A stretch of DNA of 64,000 nucleotides. It comes from Streptomyces canus. Lineage in GTDB: Bacteria > Actinomycetota > Actinomycetes > Streptomycetales > Streptomycetaceae. This document shows, in pieces, positions 50,832-59,026 of this stretch. The DNA is taken from positions 7,998,001 to 8,062,000 of the forward strand of contig NZ_CP107989.1 in NCBI RefSeq assembly GCF_041435015.1, given 5' to 3'. Every line of letters begins with the position of its first letter. Positions within the stretch are counted from its first letter, which is position 1. The position numbers were made by a program, and so were the translations under genes. Under the pieces are notes generated by a model, which was not told the DNA's origin, ran no database searches, and saw only the letters and a program-made list of their open reading frames with translations.

Positions 50832-52367
50832 TCAGTACGCCCGTCGCCGCATCCGGCGCCACCACATGAGCGCCGCTCCGATGAGCACGATCCCGGCCGC
50901 ACCGGCGCCCGCGGACCCGGCGATCAGGGACATGTTGTCGCCGGAACCGGAGGCACCCGCCGGAGACAGCGCGTCCCCGAGCTGGTTGCGGACGTCGTTG
51001 CCCGACGACGTCCCCTTGGCCAGCGGCCCCCGGGACCCCTCGGTCGGCAGTGCCACGTACGGGAACGACTTCTCGAAGTCCTTGTCGTTCTTGTCGACGG
51101 CGTCACCGAGGTCGTTCTTGGACCCGACCAGCTCACCCTCGACGACCTGGAGCGACGCGTCGATCACGTCGTCCGTCAGCCGCCGTCCGTTCGGGAATCC
51201 GGCGTTGTCGCCATCAAGCACACCGAGCCGCTTCGGAGAATCGGTGGGCTTGATGGACGTGTTGAGGCGCAGCTCCTCCGCGGGGCGCACGTAGGGCGGC
51301 TGGTTCAACCCCTTCACACCCTTGAGGAACACGTCCACGAGGTCGTTGCGAGGCTCCTTCGGGGCGGGGATCTTGTAGATCGCCTCGATGAGCTTCGGCA
51401 GTTCGGGGTTGGTCACGTTCTTGAGGAACTGGGCGTCGTCCCACGGCGCGGACGCGTTGAACTTGTCCTTGTCCTTCAGCGGGTTGACGACCTCGTTGAC
51501 GAGCGGGTTGCCCAGACGCGAGACCTGGGAGTAGTACCCCTGCGCGTTCCTGCGCTGGGTCGTCGACCAGATGCCCACGACCGGCTGGTGCGAGGACTCG
51601 GTGATCATGTCCGTCGGGACCTGCAGGGCGATCGAGTTGACGTTGTAGCCCTTGAGCGTGTCGTTGCCGACCTCGGTGAGGTTCCCGCCGTACAGAAGGT
51701 CGAAGACGCGCAGGTCGGCGAAGAACGGGTCGTCGGCCTGGCCGGCGAACGACGTCGAGTCGTTGGGAAGCTTGTAGACCGCCTGGTCGCGCAGCTTCTC
51801 GTAGTTCGGCATGGAGGCCTTGCCGACGTTCGACGGCGCCACCGGGATGTCGTCGGCGAGCTTCGTCTTGTACTTGACCTTCTGGTTCTTCAGCTGGAAC
51901 AGCTCGATGTCGTACGTCTGCGTGACGTTCAGGTCGGGGTCGTCGAGGCTCTCGACCGCGCCCGTGTTGTACAGGAACGACTTCTTGTTCTTGACGTGCG
52001 TCTTGAAGGTGAAGCGGTACAGCAGATCGCCCTGACCGTCACCGTTGTTGTCGATGTGGAGGTCGTACTGCGCGTCCTCGGCGAACTGGTAGAAGTTCGG
52101 GCCGCCGCCGGGCTCCTCGAAGGGGATCCAGTTGGCGACGATCGTCGTCGAGTCGGGCTTGTCGGGGCTGACGAACGCGTACAAGTCCGTGTTGTCGTGC
52201 TGGGGGTCGCCCGAGATCAGCGGGGCCTCCCGGTGACTGGAGGCGGAGGCCGCCCCGGGTTCCAGCGTGGCCACGCCGGCGGCTGCGAGCCCAGTGGCGG
52301 CCAGCGCGCCACAGATGAGGGTCGCAAGGCTGCTGCGTCCCGAGCCGTTCCTGGAGATAGGTGTCAT
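50832..52367 (-). CDS. Secreted DUF4331-domain protein with C-terminal membrane anchor
   Basis: 511 residues. Signal peptide (LATLICGALAATGLAAAGVATL), then a DUF4331 domain beginning ASSHREAPLISGDPQHDNTDLYAFVSPDKPD, with conserved FEEPGGGPNFYQFAEDAQYDLHIDNNGDGQGDLLYRFTF, and a C-terminal helix plus Arg tail (IAGSAGAGAAGIVLIGAALMWWRRMRRR) that would anchor it on the outer face. The acidic, Asp/His-rich N-terminal loop suggests metal binding. Function of the family is unknown. First gene of the minus-strand trio and divergent from an ECF sigma gene. Confidence 0.88.
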   Translation of the reverse strand: MTPISRNGSGRSSLATLICGALAATGLAAAGVATLEPGAASASSHREAPLISGDPQHDNTDLYAFVSPDKPDSTTIVANWIPFEEPGGGPNFYQFAEDAQYDLHIDNNGDGQGDLLYRFTFKTHVKNKKSFLYNTGAVESLDDPDLNVTQTYDIELFQLKNQKVKYKTKLADDIPVAPSNVGKASMPNYEKLRDQAVYKLPNDSTSFAGQADDPFFADLRVFDLLYGGNLTEVGNDTLKGYNVNSIALQVPTDMITESSHQPVVGIWSTTQRRNAQGYYSQVSRLGNPLVNEVVNPLKDKDKFNASAPWDDAQFLKNVTNPELPKLIEAIYKIPAPKEPRNDLVDVFLKGVKGLNQPPYVRPAEELRLNTSIKPTDSPKRLGVLDGDNAGFPNGRRLTDDVIDASLQVVEGELVGSKNDLGDAVDKNDKDFEKSFPYVALPTEGSRGPLAKGTSSGNDVRNQLGDALSPAGASGSGDNMSLIAGSAGAGAAGIVLIGAALMWWRRMRRRAY

Positions 52368-52514
52368 GCCGTCCGTCCTCAGTCCAACTTGCCTGACGCC
52401 CGGTGATTCGGAGTGGTGGGCGGGTCGGATTGGTCGAATCTCAAAACTTCTTTTCTGCTGCTCGACCCGCGTTTTCGGCCTTCTGATCCGTAACCCCATA
52501 CGGAGGTGTGTGCG

Positions 52515-53117
52515 TTGCGAGTACCTCGTGGGACGGGACGGCCCAGGTGCGGGTTTGCGGGAGGGGGCGGCGAGTTGGAGGCGGACGAGCTTCTGATGCT
52601 CGTGGCGGGAGGGGACCAGAGGGCATTCGAGGAGCTCTACGGGCTCGTGGCCGGGCCGGTGTTCGGGCTCGTACGGCGTGTGGTGCGTGATCCGGCGCAG
52701 TCGGAGGAGGTGTCGCAGGAGGTGCTGCTCGAATGCTGGCGGTCCGCCGCGCGGTTCGACCCGCGCCGGGGCAGCGCGCTGTCCTGGGTCCTCACCCTCG
52801 CGCACCGCCGTGCCGTCGACCGGGTGCGCAGCGCCCGCGCGGCCGGTGAACGCGATCAGCGCGAGGCACGCCGGTCCCATCACCCCGCCTTCGACATGGT
52901 GACCGAGGAGGTCGAGGCGGGCCTCGAACGCGAGTGGGTGCGCCGGTGTCTGGAGCGTCTGACCGAACTCCAGCGCCAGTCCGTCACCCTCGCCTACTAC
53001 GACGGCTACACGTACCGTGAAGTGGCCGAGCGGCTCTCGCTGCCGCTGGGCACGGTGAAGACGCGGATGCGTGACGGACTGACCCGCTTGCGGGAGTGCC
53101 TGGGAGGTGCGGCGTGA
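52515..53117 (+). CDS. ECF-type RNA polymerase sigma factor (SigK-like)
   Basis: 200 residues from a TTG at 52515 with GGAGG 8 bases upstream; a TTG at 52575 is an alternative. Region 2: RAFEELYGLVAGPVFGLVRRVVRDPAQSEEVSQEVLLECWRSAARFDPRRGSALSWVLTLAHRRAVDRVRS. Region 4: LTELQRQSVTLAYYDGYTYREVAERLSLPLGTVKTRMRDGLTRLRECL. The linker and the following zinc-type anti-sigma gene place it near the SigK/SigL group (ECF19-like). Its targets may include the divergent DUF4331-TPR-NicO genes; this is inference. Confidence 0.9.
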   Translation: MRVPRGTGRPRCGFAGGGGELEADELLMLVAGGDQRAFEELYGLVAGPVFGLVRRVVRDPAQSEEVSQEVLLECWRSAARFDPRRGSALSWVLTLAHRRAVDRVRSARAAGERDQREARRSHHPAFDMVTEEVEAGLEREWVRRCLERLTELQRQSVTLAYYDGYTYREVAERLSLPLGTVKTRMRDGLTRLRECLGGAA

Positions 53118-53938
53118 GCCTCTTCCGCCGGGAAGATCTGCACTCCCTCGCGGCCCCGTACGCTCTCGACGCCCTGGAGCCCGCCGAGCGGGCCCGCTTC
53201 GAGAGGCACCTCAAGGACTGCGACAGCTGTGCGGCGGAAGTGCGTGCGCTGTCCGAGGACGCGGTGCGGCTCGCGTGGTCGGCCGCCGCTCCGCCGCCGA
53301 TCGCGATGCGCGACCGGGTGCTGGCCGCCGTCCGCACCCTCCCGCAGGAGCCCGCCGTACGGCCGGAGCCGGTACGGGCGCGGCCGGAGCCGGTACGGGC
53401 GCGCAAGTCGCAGCTGCCGCCCCATGTCTGGGGGGCCCAGCCGCCGCCCAGGCAGCGTCAGAGGCGTCCGCTGTTCGTACCGTTCGCGACGGCCACCGCG
53501 GCCGCGGCACTTGTCGTCGCCTCGCTGTTCGCCGTTCAGGCCAACCGGACACAGGACGAACTGGACGCGCAGAAGGCCCAGGCCAGTGAGATCGCCCACG
53601 TTCTCCAGGCCGCGGACGCAGCGGCGACCCGGGGGCAGGACGCACAGGGCCGCACCATCGGAGTGATCGCTTCCGCATCGGAGGGGCGCGCGGTCGTCAC
53701 CCTGAGCGGGTACAGCGCGCCCCCGAGCGGCCGCGTGCGCCAGCTGTGGCTCATGCGCCCCAACGAGCAACCGCGCTCCCTCGGGCTCTTCGCCGCCGAC
53801 ACGCCCTTGGTCGCGACCGGACTCGACAAGTCCGCGACATCACTCGCTGTGACCGTCGAGCCCGATGGGGGCTCCCCGCAGCCCACTACCCAGCCAGTTG
53901 TCCAACTCGCCCTGAAATCGGTTGGATTCGGAGAGTAA
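53114..53938 (+). CDS. RskA-like transmembrane zinc-type anti-sigma factor
   Basis: 274 residues, GTGA overlap with the sigma gene. N-terminal anti-sigma domain with the zinc motif: His in DLHSLAAPYALDALEPAERARF, then HLKDCDSC (H-x3-C-x2-C). A linker with an exact 21-bp tandem duplication (53361-53402; VRPEPVRA repeated), a membrane helix (FATATAAAALVVASLFAVQAN), and an extracellular RskA/anti-sigma-K C-terminal domain (GRVRQLWLMRPNEQPRSLGLF, LAVTVEPDGGSPQPTTQPVVQ). It should hold the sigma factor at the membrane until an outside signal triggers release or proteolysis. Confidence 0.92.
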   Translation: MSLFRREDLHSLAAPYALDALEPAERARFERHLKDCDSCAAEVRALSEDAVRLAWSAAAPPPIAMRDRVLAAVRTLPQEPAVRPEPVRARPEPVRARKSQLPPHVWGAQPPPRQRQRRPLFVPFATATAAAALVVASLFAVQANRTQDELDAQKAQASEIAHVLQAADAAATRGQDAQGRTIGVIASASEGRAVVTLSGYSAPPSGRVRQLWLMRPNEQPRSLGLFAADTPLVATGLDKSATSLAVTVEPDGGSPQPTTQPVVQLALKSVGFGE

Positions 53939-54064
53939 TCATGGAGGGGTCGTCAACACCCTTGCGGGGAAGGTGAATCCTGTGACGCCGATACACGTGT
54001 GCCCCGACGGGGCGATAGGGTTACCCTGCCCGGGCCGGGTGGACTCGTACGGGTGGGGAGTGAC

Positions 54065-54334
54065 ATGGAACAGATAGCAGTGCGCAGGGCGAGGGTCCCT
54101 GCGATCACCTGCGGGAGCAGCGCGACCAGTTCGCGCCTCGACCGCCATCTCTCGGTGCTGTCGGGACCTGCCGTCCCGCAGCGAGAGGCGGCCGAGGCGA
54201 CGTCGCTGATGCGTGAGCTGACCGCGCGTGACACCACCAAGCAGGAGCGCAGTGACAGGGGTGCGCGGGTGCGCCGCGTCTCGCTGTTCGCGCCCCTGCG
54301 CCGACTGCGCCGTTCGCTGTTCGGCGGGCGCTGA
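54065..54334 (+). CDS. Small basic protein (89 aa), unknown
   Basis: 89 residues from the ATG at 54065 with GGGGAG upstream. Begins MEQIAVRRARVPAITCGSSA, continues with SRLDRHLSVLSGPAVPQREAAEATSLMRELTARD and ends with an Arg/Leu-rich VRRVSLFAPLRRLRRSLFGG. No membrane segment or known domain. The amphipathic basic C-terminus could bind membrane or nucleic acid. Codon bias and spacing fit a real gene, and I recall similar proteins in Streptomyces, but no function is known to me. Confidence 0.65.
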   Translation: MEQIAVRRARVPAITCGSSATSSRLDRHLSVLSGPAVPQREAAEATSLMRELTARDTTKQERSDRGARVRRVSLFAPLRRLRRSLFGGR

Positions 54335-54534
54335 GCCGTACGGCTCGCCGGGCCCCCTGGGCTCGGACGTCCCGACCCGCGCTCGGCCGGTCGCGCCACC
54401 CCGGCGTCGTGCTGCCCTCCCGTCCGTCATCCCCACGGCATGCAGCACGATCCAGGTGAATCGGTCGAGCGCGGGGCACGTCCCCACCTCAGTCCACAAG
54501 CACACCAGACTTGTCATGCACTCCGAGGTCGGCC

Positions 54535-54553
54535 CGGGCCCCGGCAGGGCCCG
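54535..54553 (-). terminator. Hairpin after ABC permease gene
   Basis: Perfect 7-bp inverted repeat CGGGCCC / GGGCCCG with a 5-base loop, 25 bases past the stop at 54578 (minus strand). The remaining gap 54335-54534 shows no gene. Confidence 0.5.
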
Positions 54554-54577
54554 AACTCCCCTCCCGGCAAGAGGCGT

Positions 54578-55360
54578 TCAGCCCTCGCCCTGCGCGTACC
54601 GCCGTACGGCCAGCGGCGCGACGACCGCGAGCAGCACCGCACACCACATCAGTGACCCGGCGATCGGGTGGGCCACCGGCCAGGCGGCCCCCTCCGGCAC
54701 CGGGGCGTTGCCGAACAGGTCCCGCAGGGCCGTGGTCACCGCGCTGATGGGGTTCCACTCGGCGAGGGTGCGCAGCCAGCCGGGCAGCCCCTCGGTCGGG
54801 ATGTACGCGTTGGACAGCAGCGGCAGGATGAACGTCGCACCGCCCAGTTGACCGGCGGCCTCCTCGCTCCGGGTGAGCAGGCCGAGGTAGATGCCGATCC
54901 AGGTGGTCGCGAACCGGAACAGCAGCAACAGCCCCACGGCGCCCACCGCTTGCAGCGCGGACTTCTCCACGCGCCAGCCCACCGCGAGCCCCACCAGCAG
55001 GAACGGCACCATGCCGGCTGCGGTGACCAGCACGTCCGCGACCGACTGTCCCAGCGGCACGGCCGCCCGGCTGATCGGCAGGGTGCGCAGCCGGTCCGTC
55101 ACGCCCCGGTGGACGTCCTGGGCCGCCTGGAACATCCCGGTCATGATCCCGTTCGCCGCCGTCGCCACCAGCAGGCCCGGCACCAGGAAGGACCGGTACT
55201 CCTCGCCCGGCATCGCCAGCGCGCTGCCGAAGACATAGCCGAAGAACAGCAGCATGGTGATCGGCATGGTCTGGGTCAGGATCAGCAGCCCCGGGGTGTT
55301 CCGGATCCGCTGCAGCTGACGGCCCAGCATCGCGGTGCCGTCGTGGGCCAACATGCTCAT
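54578..55360 (-). CDS. ABC-2-type transporter permease (DrrB family)
   Basis: 260 residues with six membrane segments. Typical ABC-2 membrane features: RIRNTPGLLILTQTMPITMLLFFGYVFG, GLLVATAANGIMTGMF, DRLRTLPISRAAVPLGQSVADV (conserved cytoplasmic DRLRxxP loop), and LGGATFILPLLSNAYIPTEGLPGWLRTLAEWNPISAVTTALRDLFGN. Partner of the ATPase at 55357 (4-base overlap). Together they form a DrrAB-type exporter, commonly for hydrophobic drugs or lipids. Repressed, presumably, by the divergent TetR. Confidence 0.9.
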   Translation of the reverse strand: MSMLAHDGTAMLGRQLQRIRNTPGLLILTQTMPITMLLFFGYVFGSALAMPGEEYRSFLVPGLLVATAANGIMTGMFQAAQDVHRGVTDRLRTLPISRAAVPLGQSVADVLVTAAGMVPFLLVGLAVGWRVEKSALQAVGAVGLLLLFRFATTWIGIYLGLLTRSEEAAGQLGGATFILPLLSNAYIPTEGLPGWLRTLAEWNPISAVTTALRDLFGNAPVPEGAAWPVAHPIAGSLMWCAVLLAVVAPLAVRRYAQGEG

Positions 55361-56295
55361 GCCGCAACCTCCTTGGTGAGTCGCAGGAAGACGTCGTCGA
55401 GGGTCGGTGGCCGGATGCTCGCGTCGAGCAACGGCACCCCCGCCGCGTCCAGTTCACGCACCAGCCGGGGCAGCGTGAGCGTGGTGTCCCGGGTGACCGC
55501 GCCGACCGAGTTGCGGACGTGGTCGAACGACGGCTGCCCGCCGGTGAGTTGGTCGAGGACCCCGGCCGCCTTCGTCAGGACCTCCGCGTCCGCGACGACG
55601 ACCTCGACATGCGCCCCGATCAACGCCTTGAGCTGGGACGGCGAACCCGTGTGCGCGACCCGCCCCTTGTCCACCAGGGCGATGTCATGGGCCAGTTGGT
55701 CGGCCTCCTCCAGGTACTGCGTGGTCAGCAGCACGGTCGTGCCGTCCGCGGTGAGGTCGCGCACGGCGTCCCGGATGAGGTTGCGGCTGGCCGGGTCGAG
55801 GCCGGTCGTCGGCTCGTCGAGGAACAGGATCTCGGGGCGGCGGATCAGGCTCGCCGCCAGGTCCAGACGGCGGCGCATGCCCCCCGAGTAGGTGGACGCG
55901 GCCCGGTCGGCGGACTCGGTCAGCCCGAAGCGTTCGAGCAGCTCGGCGGCCCGCTCGGCCGGCCCCCGCACGCGGTGCAGCCGGGCGAACAGCCTGAGGT
56001 TCTGCCGCCCGGTGAGGTCCCCGTCGACCGAGGCGTACTGCCCGGTGACGGCGATGGCGCGGCGTACGGCCTCCGGTTCCCGGACGAGGTCGTGTCCGGC
56101 GACCCGCGCGGAACCGGCGTCCGGCCGCAGCAGCGTGGTCAGCAGCCGTACGGCCGTGGTCTTGCCCGCGCCGTTGCTGCCGAGGATGCCGCAGACCGTG
56201 CCCGGCGCGACCGCGAGATCGAGACCGCGCAGGGCATGGACCTCCCCGAATCGCTTCTCCAGACCTTCACTAAGTACAGCGTACGTAGAAGTCAT
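55357..56295 (-). CDS. ABC transporter ATP-binding protein (DrrA family)
   Basis: 312 residues from the ATG at 56295. Walker A GSNGAGKTT, Q-loop VTGQYASVDGDLTGRQNL, signature YSGGMRRRLDLAASLI, Walker B ILFLDEPTTGLDPASR, H-loop TTQYLEEADQLA. The C-terminal DrrA-type extension (LVRELDAAGVPLLDASIRPPTLDDVFLRLT) is present. The first codons overlap one of two predicted TetR operators (56271-56287). Confidence 0.93.
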   Translation of the reverse strand: MTSTYAVLSEGLEKRFGEVHALRGLDLAVAPGTVCGILGSNGAGKTTAVRLLTTLLRPDAGSARVAGHDLVREPEAVRRAIAVTGQYASVDGDLTGRQNLRLFARLHRVRGPAERAAELLERFGLTESADRAASTYSGGMRRRLDLAASLIRRPEILFLDEPTTGLDPASRNLIRDAVRDLTADGTTVLLTTQYLEEADQLAHDIALVDKGRVAHTGSPSQLKALIGAHVEVVVADAEVLTKAAGVLDQLTGGQPSFDHVRNSVGAVTRDTTLTLPRLVRELDAAGVPLLDASIRPPTLDDVFLRLTKEVAA

Positions 56296-56330
56296 GGCAG
56301 GACCATAGCGCACTACGTACGCTGTACGTA
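56271..56330. promoter_or_regulatory. Two matched TetR operator candidates
   Basis: Site 1 at 56314-56330 is a perfect 17-base palindrome (TACGTAC-GCT-GTACGTA) between the divergent genes. Site 2 at 56271-56287 is the same sequence on the other strand with one mismatch, inside codons 3-8 of the ATPase gene. The sites are 43 bp apart, about four helical turns. Confidence 0.8.
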
Positions 56331-56358
56331 ACTAGGATGGTGGCCGAGGTGATGATCG

Positions 56359-57072
56359 ATGGCGGGCCGAGCGGCCGTACCCGAAGTGATCTGGGCGCGT
56401 CCTGAGCGGACGGGGCGTGGGCCCAGGCCCGCGTTCACCAGGGCGGACATCGCTGCCGCGGCGGTGCGGCTCGCGGATGCCGGGGGCCTGGAGGCGGTGT
56501 CCATGCGGCACGTCGCGGCCGAACTGGGTTGCGGGACGATGTCGCTGTACAACTACGTCCCCCGTAAGGAGGACCTGTACGAGCTGATGGTGGACGCGGT
56601 CAGCGGGGAGCACGAGCTGTTCGAGCCGACCGGTGACTGGCGGGCCGACATGCTCCGCAACGCGCGCCAGACCAAGGCGCTCATGCACCGGCACGCCTGG
56701 ATGGTGCGGCTGATGTCAGGGGTGTACGGCTTCAGCCCCAACGCCCTGCGCTATCTGGAGCACTGCCTCGCCTGCCTCGACCCGCTGGACGCCGCCAGCG
56801 GCACGAAGATCGAGCTGGTCGCGATGCTCAACGGGTGTGTGACGACGTACGTCTCGAACGAGTTGTCCACGGCGGAGCGGGTGCGGTCGCTGCCGTGGTC
56901 GCAGGAGCAGGAGAACGCGGTGCGGATCGCGTATCTCGGTAGTCAGGTGGCGTCGGGGGCGTATCCGCGGCTGGCGGCGTCGTTCATGGAGGACGCGGGG
57001 CCGATCGATCTGGACGCGGTGTTCGAAAGGATGCTGGAGCGGGTCCTGGACGGCTTCGCGCCCAGAAGCTAG
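56359..57072 (+). CDS. TetR-family transcriptional regulator (TetR_C_1 type)
   Basis: 237 residues. HTH: FTRADIAAAAVRLADAGGLEAVSMRHVAAELGCGTMSLYNYVPRKEDLYELMVDA, close to the TetR/TcmR-like group. The C-terminal domain (ARQTKALMHRHAWMVRLMSGVYGFSPNALRYLEHCLACLDPL) is the TetR_C_1 ligand pocket. It should repress the divergent DrrAB-type exporter by binding both palindromes and release when the exported compound binds. Its stop overlaps the convergent gene's stop (CTAG). Confidence 0.9.
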   Translation: MAGRAAVPEVIWARPERTGRGPRPAFTRADIAAAAVRLADAGGLEAVSMRHVAAELGCGTMSLYNYVPRKEDLYELMVDAVSGEHELFEPTGDWRADMLRNARQTKALMHRHAWMVRLMSGVYGFSPNALRYLEHCLACLDPLDAASGTKIELVAMLNGCVTTYVSNELSTAERVRSLPWSQEQENAVRIAYLGSQVASGAYPRLAASFMEDAGPIDLDAVFERMLERVLDGFAPRS

Positions 57073-58223
57073 AGCAGGGTGAGCTGCCCCTCCGGCCCCT
57101 CCTCGTGGCCGTCCAGGACCGAGGCCGGCCTGCGGGCCGAGTCCGGGACGGGCAGGACCCCCGCCTCGCGCAGATCGCTCGCCGTGATCCGCGACGTCGA
57201 TGCGTCCTGGAGGGGCTGGAGATCCGCCAGCAGGGCCAGCACGGTGATCAGTTCGAGCAGCTCCGATGTCCACGGCTGCGGCCACGTCGCCGGACGGATC
57301 GCGGCCAATGTGCCCGGCTCCGGTTCCGTGACGCGGGCCGTGAACCACTGCTCCAGGACCCGCACTCCGCCGGCCTCGAAGTCCCAGGCCTTCGGCGGTA
57401 CGGGGGAGATGCGGCCCTCGCCCAGCAGCAGGGCCTCCTCGTCGCGGTCGTAGTCCAGGGTCAGGGGACGGGACGGCAGGGGTGCGCGGACGTAGGGGCG
57501 GCGGCCTCCGGGCAGCTTCGGGCGGTCGCCGTCGCGGCGCATCAGCCAGAGGACGCGGTGACCCGACTCGACGCCGCGGGACCACAGTTCGGGATCGTCG
57601 GTGAGCGGGACGGTGAGGTCCGGGCGGACCGCCGCCACGATCCAGGCGAGCACGTCCAGGGGTTCCACCGTGGTCCCGAGGCGCGTCCGCAGGTGCTTCA
57701 GGAGCCCCGGTGCCAGGTTCGGCTCCGTGCCGCCCGGGCGGCGGTACAGGGGGCGGACCCGGCCGGGACGGAGCAGGGGGAGGAGGGAGGTGGCCAGGAG
57801 CTGGGGTCCGTGGCCGTCCGTGGGGGTCTCCACCACGAAAACCTGGTCCTCGTCCGCCACTCGCCAGAGCTCGGGCCGGGCCGCGTCGATCAGCCGGTGG
57901 TCCGGGATCAGCCACTGCTCGTCGAAGGGCGCGCGCAGGACCCGTAGCGGCTCCGGGCAGGGCCCGGTGGCGCGCGCGAGCTTCTCCGTGCCGCCCGTCC
58001 GTCCCGGCAGCTGCCCGATCGCCGAGCGCAGGGTACGGGAGCGGGTGGGCTCGAACAGGGCTTCCCGGTCGGGACCCTCGGCCTTCAACAGGGTGTCCCA
58101 GCGGGCTTTCAGGGAGGCCGCGTCGGGCCCCGTCGGCCACCCCCGGCCGAGCCGCGGCGGTGCGACGGACCACGGCATGAGGTCCGCCAGCGGCGGAGCG
58201 TCGTCGTGCGTCACGCTGGGCAT
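57069..58223 (-). CDS. Orphan protein resembling the C-terminal domain of type ISP restriction enzymes
   Basis: 384 residues. N-terminal ADLMPWSVAPPRLGRGWPTGPDAASLKARWDTLLKAEG, a central FDEQWLIPDHRLIDAARPELWRVADEDQVFVVETP, and a late KAWDFEAGGVRVLEQWFTARVTEPEPG. This pattern is annotated in Streptomyces as the type ISP restriction/modification C-terminal specificity domain. No helicase, nuclease or methyltransferase motif is present and no such gene adjoins. Whether it binds DNA or has been put to another use is unknown. Confidence 0.6.
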   Translation of the reverse strand: MPSVTHDDAPPLADLMPWSVAPPRLGRGWPTGPDAASLKARWDTLLKAEGPDREALFEPTRSRTLRSAIGQLPGRTGGTEKLARATGPCPEPLRVLRAPFDEQWLIPDHRLIDAARPELWRVADEDQVFVVETPTDGHGPQLLATSLLPLLRPGRVRPLYRRPGGTEPNLAPGLLKHLRTRLGTTVEPLDVLAWIVAAVRPDLTVPLTDDPELWSRGVESGHRVLWLMRRDGDRPKLPGGRRPYVRAPLPSRPLTLDYDRDEEALLLGEGRISPVPPKAWDFEAGGVRVLEQWFTARVTEPEPGTLAAIRPATWPQPWTSELLELITVLALLADLQPLQDASTSRITASDLREAGVLPVPDSARRPASVLDGHEEGPEGQLTLL

Positions 58224-58249
58224 CGTACGACCTGTGACAGACAGTGCGG

Positions 58250-58999
58250 TCACGTGGCGTCCAGGGTGACGGTGAACGAGAACCGGTCGCCCCGGTAGTG
58301 GATCACCGCCACGTCGAGCACCCGGCCGTCCGTGTCGTAGGTGACCCCCGTGTAGTGGAGGATCGGGCTCAGCAGCGGGACTTGGAGCAGCCGAGCGGTC
58401 TCGGGATCCGCGAGGCGCGCCTCCACGGTGTCCGTGATGCGGCTGATGTCCGCCCCGACGACGTCCCGCAGCACCTTGGTCATCGGCCGGCGCGCCAGAT
58501 CCGACGGGTCGATGCGCGCGGCCAGTTCGGGGCGGACGTAGTTGCGGGCATGGTTGGTCGGCTCACCCGTCTGCTCGTCGCTGCGCAGTCGGTGGTACGC
58601 GGCCACCTCGTCCAATTCCGGGAAGTACTCGGCGAGTTCGGGCGGCACGGGCGACTTGCCGTGCTCCAGCAGCTCGGTCGTCATACCGGACTGCTGGGCC
58701 AAGATCGCGTCCACCGAGCCGAGCAGCCGGACGGGGGTGCCCCGACGGGCGTCCGGCTCGATGAAGGTGCCCCGGCGACGGTGGCGGCTGATCAGCCCCT
58801 CGTCCTCCAGCTCCTTCAGCGCCTGCCGCATGGTCAGCACGCTCACGCCGTAGTGGCCGGCCAGCTGTTCCTCGGTGGGCAGGCGCAGCGGGTCCTGCGG
58901 TGAGCGGCCGAGTATCGAGGCGCGCAGGGACTGCGACACCTGGTACCAGAGCGGCAGCTTGCGGTTCAGGACGATCGAGTCCGGGGCGAAGGAGGTCAC
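58250..58999 (-). CDS. GntR/HutC-family regulator (UTRA domain)
   Basis: 249 residues with a GTG start. Winged helix at residues 10-80 (PLWYQVSQSLRASILGRSPQDPLRLPTEEQLAGHYGVSVLTMRQALKELEDEGLISRHRRRGTFI). The UTRA ligand domain follows (GEPTNHARNYVRPELAARI, RITDTVEARLADPETARLLQVPLLSPILHYTGVTYDTDGRVLDVAVIHYRGDRFSF). It lies 27 bp downstream of hmgA on the same strand, so it likely senses an aromatic-catabolic intermediate and controls hmgA through the palindrome at 60396. Confidence 0.88.
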   Translation of the reverse strand: MTSFAPDSIVLNRKLPLWYQVSQSLRASILGRSPQDPLRLPTEEQLAGHYGVSVLTMRQALKELEDEGLISRHRRRGTFIEPDARRGTPVRLLGSVDAILAQQSGMTTELLEHGKSPVPPELAEYFPELDEVAAYHRLRSDEQTGEPTNHARNYVRPELAARIDPSDLARRPMTKVLRDVVGADISRITDTVEARLADPETARLLQVPLLSPILHYTGVTYDTDGRVLDVAVIHYRGDRFSFTVTLDAT

Positions 59000-59026
59000 G
59001 GGCTATCCGTACCTTCCGCGGATCGG

